Shown piece after piece: positions 58,752-61,302 of a DNA stretch of 61,302 nucleotides. How positions within the stretch are numbered: position 1 is the stretch's first letter; every line of letters starts with the position of its first letter. Under the pieces are notes generated by a model, which saw only the letters and a list, made by a program, of their open reading frames with translations, had not been told where the DNA came from and did no database searches. This stretch comes from Hyphomonadaceae bacterium BL14. Its GTDB lineage: Bacteria; Pseudomonadota; Alphaproteobacteria; Caulobacterales; Maricaulaceae. Location: the NCBI GenBank assembly GCA_027627705.1, contig CP091242.1, forward strand, positions 2,970,506 to 3,031,807, read 5' to 3'. The position numbers and the translations under genes were made by a program.

Positions 58752-59600
58752 GGACCTGTTGACGAAGTGGATTCCCAACCCGCCCGAAGCGTGATTCAAG
58801 ACTGGCTTTTGGGAGGTGGTCTTGGTTCGCGGTTTGATGACGGACGAGGAGTGGGCGTTCTTTGCGCCTTTCGTGGTGGCGACCGGAGGCAAGCGGGGCC
58901 GCCCGCCTTCTGATCATCGCCGCGTGCTGGACGGCGTGTTCTGGATCGCGCGCACCGGCGCGCCCTGGCGTGATCTTCACGACTATTTCGGTCCGTGGAC
59001 GCGGGTCTACCGCCAGTTCCGCCGCTGGACGCTGTCAGGCGTGTGGGAGGTGATGTTGGAAGCGCTGGGCGAGAGCGGGGCCGTACCCGACAGTCTTCAA
59101 ATGGTCGATTCCACTATCGTTCGCGCGCACCATCAGGCTGCGGGCGCTAAAGGGGGACTCAAAAACAGGGTTTTGGGCGCTCAAAAGGTGGCTTCACGAC
59201 CAAAATACACCTTCGCACCAACGCTGAAGGGCTGCCCATAGCCGCTGAGATCACCGGCGGTGAAGTCTCCGACTACAAAGGTTATGAGGCGGTGATGGCC
59301 GCGCATGGCCCAGTCCCGCGCGTCCTGCTGGCCGACAAAGGCTATGACAGCGACAATATCCGAACATCGCTGGAAGCCGCCGGCGCCGTGCCGATGATCC
59401 CGGCGCGCCGAAACCGCAAGAACCCCGTCCAGATCGACGACTTCGTCTATGGGCTGAGAAACCGCATCGAGCGGTGCTTCAACAAGCTGCGCTGCTCACG
59501 CCGCCTCGCCACACGCTACGACAAGACCGCCGACAGCTATCTCGGCTTCATCCATCTCGCTTCAATCCGCCTGTGGTTCCGGTACTTTGTCAACAGCACC
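58752..59600 (+). mobile_element. IS5-family (IS427-like) insertion sequence, copy 2
   Basis: The same 849 bp as 48268-49116 in the same orientation, again in a CTAG target with TA duplicated (58750-58751 and 59601-59602). The flanks differ from those of copy 1, and the interrupted gene is restored by simple removal, so this was an independent insertion. Confidence 0.9.
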
Positions 59601-59603
59601 TAG
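58816..59603 (+). CDS. IS5-family transposase made by -1 frameshift, copy 2
   Basis: The two frames have the same protein sequence as copy 1: first frame 58816-59241 and second frame ending at 59603, joined by a -1 shift at CAAAAGG near 59182. DDE residues are in MVDST, LLADKGYD and RNRIERCF. The stop codon TAG is again completed by the target CTAG. Confidence 0.88.
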
Positions 59604-59743
59604 AAAATGTGGGTTCCGACCTCGCAAATGAGGGGATGAGGCCGACAGCCACAATGGGTGCCTACCATCCACATCCTGAAGCCGCAACCGACAACATGTA
59701 ACCGTGTCGGTAATCTGCTGCGCAAGGCCGCAGCATAAAATAA

Positions 59744-59776
59744 CGGGCGGCGCACCGGGGGGGAGTGCGCCGCCCG
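59744..59776. terminator. Hairpin, CGGGCGGCG family copy 3
   Basis: CGGGCGGCGCAC (59744-59755) pairs perfectly with GTGCGCCGCCCG (59765-59776) around a G-rich 9-base loop. It lies in the gap 59702-59935 between the small interrupted gene and the convergent minus-strand genes, a fitting place for a bidirectional terminator. No gene is seen in that gap. Confidence 0.55.
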
Positions 59777-59935
59777 ATCAAGGGGCGTTCGGGTGCGGGG
59801 TCAGACTTTCGATTTGACGATCGAGTCCGACATCCGTGGTATTTGCCTAGCACTTGGTCACCGGGGCGCCAACCGTGCTTGCCTGACATGGTTTACAATC
59901 GGTTGGCGCGCCTGGCCAGAAAGCGCGCGCCATCA

Positions 59936-60541
59936 TCAGCACGTGCGCTGGCTCTTGTGGAGCGCCTCAAGGGAGACTTTGCGGCGCTCTATGATGGATT
60001 TCAAGCGATCGTTAATGATCTCCAATCCCATGTCGGCCGGGTTATTGGGCTCGCCATACCATGCCGTGAGCTCCTTGTGTTGAGGGTGGGAGCGATCATT
60101 GATGGCGTGCACGAACTCGAAATACCCCGGCATGCCGCCGCAGTCTTCGGGCGGCGCGGCGCGCTCACCATCGACGAGGCGCGGATAATCGACACCCGGC
60201 TCGGCTGGCAGGACGTCCTCGATGGTCAGCGTGTGGCGCCAGTCATCGCCGAAATCATAGACATAGGTGAGGGTCGAGATGCCCCGATCGATCAACGCCG
60301 ATAGCCGCAAGCCCCTGGCCTGCAAGACCGAGCGCCCCCAGCTCAGGTCTGGGGGCGGCGGCTCGCCATAAATCTTCTCGCCGATGCGATACTCATAAAG
60401 ATGCCTGTCCTCCCAGCCCATCACCGCCTGAATGACCTGATGCAGGGCGCGCAGGTTCATGGTGACGGGCGCCTCGATGCGCCGCCAGATGAGGGGCTCG
60501 ATGTCTTGAAGTTCGATCAGGATGCGCGCGATCTGGCTCAT
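59936..60541 (-). CDS. Plasmid pRiA4b ORF-3-like protein
   Basis: 201 residues. The family pattern is strong: ILIELQDIEPLIWRRIEAP at the start, LHQVIQAVMGWEDRHLYEY, then YVYDFGDDWRHTLTIEDVLP and PPEDCGGMPGYFEF. The family is widespread on plasmids and phages and has no established function. It lies downstream of HigBA on the same strand with a 34-bp gap. Confidence 0.9.
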   Translation of the reverse strand: MSQIARILIELQDIEPLIWRRIEAPVTMNLRALHQVIQAVMGWEDRHLYEYRIGEKIYGEPPPPDLSWGRSVLQARGLRLSALIDRGISTLTYVYDFGDDWRHTLTIEDVLPAEPGVDYPRLVDGERAAPPEDCGGMPGYFEFVHAINDRSHPQHKELTAWYGEPNNPADMGLEIINDRLKSIIERRKVSLEALHKSQRTC

Positions 60542-60575
60542 GGTGCGACGTCCCCGGCAGCTCTGTGAAAGAGCG

Positions 60576-60866
60576 TTAGCTGGCCAGCATGCGCTGCACG
60601 ATCCTCGGGTCCCGGTCGATCAGCGCCAGCAGAACGCGGGCTGGACCATCGGGGCTGCGCCGCCGATGCTCCCAGTTGAGGAGCGTGGCTTTCTTGACGC
60701 CTATGCTCCTTGCAAAGTCTGCCTGGGACAGACCGGTGCGCGCCCGGATCGCTTTGACGTCGGGCCGGTCCAGTTCGATCTCATGGATGCTGGCCGCGCC
60801 CTCTCCCTTTGCGTGGGCGATCGCCTGGTTGAGCCCCTGCTCGATACTCCTGAATGCCTCGTTCAT
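60576..60866 (-). CDS. HTH antitoxin (HigA/NadS-like)
   Basis: 96 residues. The C-terminal XRE HTH is VKAIRARTGLSQADFARSIG followed by VKKATLLNWEHRRRSPDGPA. The N-terminal helix FRSIEQGLNQAIAHAKGEG contacts the toxin in this group. It starts within the toxin stop (ATGA overlap), the toxin-first order typical of HigBA. Confidence 0.88.
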   Translation of the reverse strand: MNEAFRSIEQGLNQAIAHAKGEGAASIHEIELDRPDVKAIRARTGLSQADFARSIGVKKATLLNWEHRRRSPDGPARVLLALIDRDPRIVQRMLAS

Positions 60867-61204
60867 GGTCGTCTCCTGTATGTGGCTGCAAGCATCTCGC
60901 CGAGCGCTGTGACTTTGGCCGCCTCGCCAGGGGTCAGGTTGGCTTTCTCGTTTTTCGCAAAGACCGTGATCAGGAAAATCGGCAAGTGCGGATCCTGCCT
61001 GTAGAAGTGGATCACGCGATACCCGCCGCTCTTTCCGCCTCCCTCCCGGGCAAACCGGAACTTGCGAACGCCTCCGCCCATCGCAACGCCAGCATTGGGA
61101 TTGCGGGCAACGTAATCGATCAGCGCGGCGCGCTCGTGTTCGCTCATGACCGAGCGCGCACGGCGCGTGAATTCGGGCGTTTCAACCACTGTGACGATAG
61201 GCAT
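60863..61204 (-). CDS. RelE/HigB-type toxin
   Basis: 113 residues: VVETPEFTRRARSVMSEHER, then GVRKFRFAREGGGKSGGYRV and IFLITVFAKNEKANLTPGE. These are the strands and basic residues of HigB-2/RelE-like mRNA interferases. It is the first gene of a HigBA pair, the third toxin-antitoxin set in the prophage. It faces the gpW-like gene across a 53-bp divergent gap. Confidence 0.88.
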   Translation of the reverse strand: MPIVTVVETPEFTRRARSVMSEHERAALIDYVARNPNAGVAMGGGVRKFRFAREGGGKSGGYRVIHFYRQDPHLPIFLITVFAKNEKANLTPGEAAKVTALGEMLAATYRRRP

Positions 61205-61257
61205 GCGCCGTTATGTGCGCCTCTGACGCATAAGTCAATGACATATAGGGGGCCGCC

Positions 61258-61302
61258 TTGACCGCGCTATCCGAACTTCGCGCCCGGCGCGAGACATTGC
61301 TG
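61258..61302 (+). CDS. Start of a gpW-like head-tail joining protein (cut by the window edge)
   Basis: Only 15 codons are present: MTALSELRARRETLL from a TTG start with AGGGGG six bases upstream. This matches the N-terminus of gpW-type proteins that follow GpA terminases in lambda-like phages. The rest lies beyond the window. Confidence 0.55.
   Translation, partial: MTALSELRARRETLL

Larger units (their letters stand above)
58590..59701 (+). pseudogene. Small 86-residue gene interrupted by IS copy 2
   Basis: Before the IS the frame reads MAKQSPTRPCRFLTPSAGNA and then DKMELEMLRAALRERRPKQD. After removal of the IS and one TA it continues LENVGSDLANEGMRPTATMG to a stop at 59701, giving exactly 86 codons. 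The product is not recognised. The exact restoration shows that the gene was intact before the insertion. Confidence 0.6.

Noticed and set aside
48268..59600. Composite transposon bounded by the two IS copies
   Set aside because: Each copy has its own TA duplication, and each interrupted gene rejoins in frame locally, so the insertions were separate.

Overview
The window looks like an alphaproteobacterial chromosome, most likely of the Hyphomonadaceae/Maricaulaceae-Caulobacter type. The basis is high GC, dense alphaproteobacterial gene neighbourhoods, a SAM-II riboswitch (a class common in this group), a Caulobacter-like flagellin and typical alphaproteobacterial prophage genes. Species identity cannot be fixed from the sequence alone.

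Region 1 (1-13.9 kb) is core chromosome: an LpxR-like outer-membrane lipid A deacylase, nrdB behind a probable pair of NrdR boxes, an ileS/leuS/nth run on the minus strand, a Tat-exported alpha/beta hydrolase that lacks the usual catalytic His, a D-amino-acid-oxidase-like flavoprotein, a BASS-family transporter, a serB-like phosphatase with msrA, and tRNA-Ser(GGA). Both synthetases are of types unusual for the group: LeuS is of the Bacteroidetes/planctomycete-like type and IleS is type 2 (eukaryote-like).

Region 2 (13.9-34 kb) begins directly after tRNA-Ser and is an accessory island. It carries an E. coli-like metK under a SAM-II riboswitch, a DUF3293 gene, phage and IS remnants, and then a compact four-gene minus-strand operon: MORC-like GHKL ATPase, Z1-type helicase, PD-(D/E)XK nuclease and AIPR protein. 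Divergent from it is an MvaI/BcnI-family restriction enzyme, which converges on vsr and a C5 cytosine methyltransferase with its own HTH. A serine-recombinase module (four overlapping genes) follows. Next comes a second uncharacterised four-gene operon that is AT-rich and contains a PDDEXK_4-type nuclease. This is the most likely place for a little-described defence system.

Region 3 (34.1-36.6 kb) holds a lipoprotein endonuclease/exonuclease/phosphatase, a membrane protein and a formylglycine-generating-enzyme-like protein.

Region 4 (36.8 kb to the right edge) is a prophage. It has an S24 repressor facing a small Cro-like gene, a tightly overlapping early operon (AAA ATPase, Cas4/RecB-like nuclease, Toprim primase-helicase, RuvC-like resolvase), a TacAT toxin-antitoxin pair, a ParB-methyltransferase, ParE/Phd, DUF3489, terminase small and large subunits, HigBA and the first codons of a gpW-like gene. 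The primase gene ends in a cluster of 12 nine-base repeats that look like origin iterons. A block of about 6.3 kb (c-di-GMP signalling gene, intact methyltransferase, flagellin) is flanked by leftover 5' and 3' ends of a resident methyltransferase, so it appears to have been inserted into that gene as cargo. Two identical 849-bp IS5-family elements have since broken the c-di-GMP gene and a small gene beyond the terminase.
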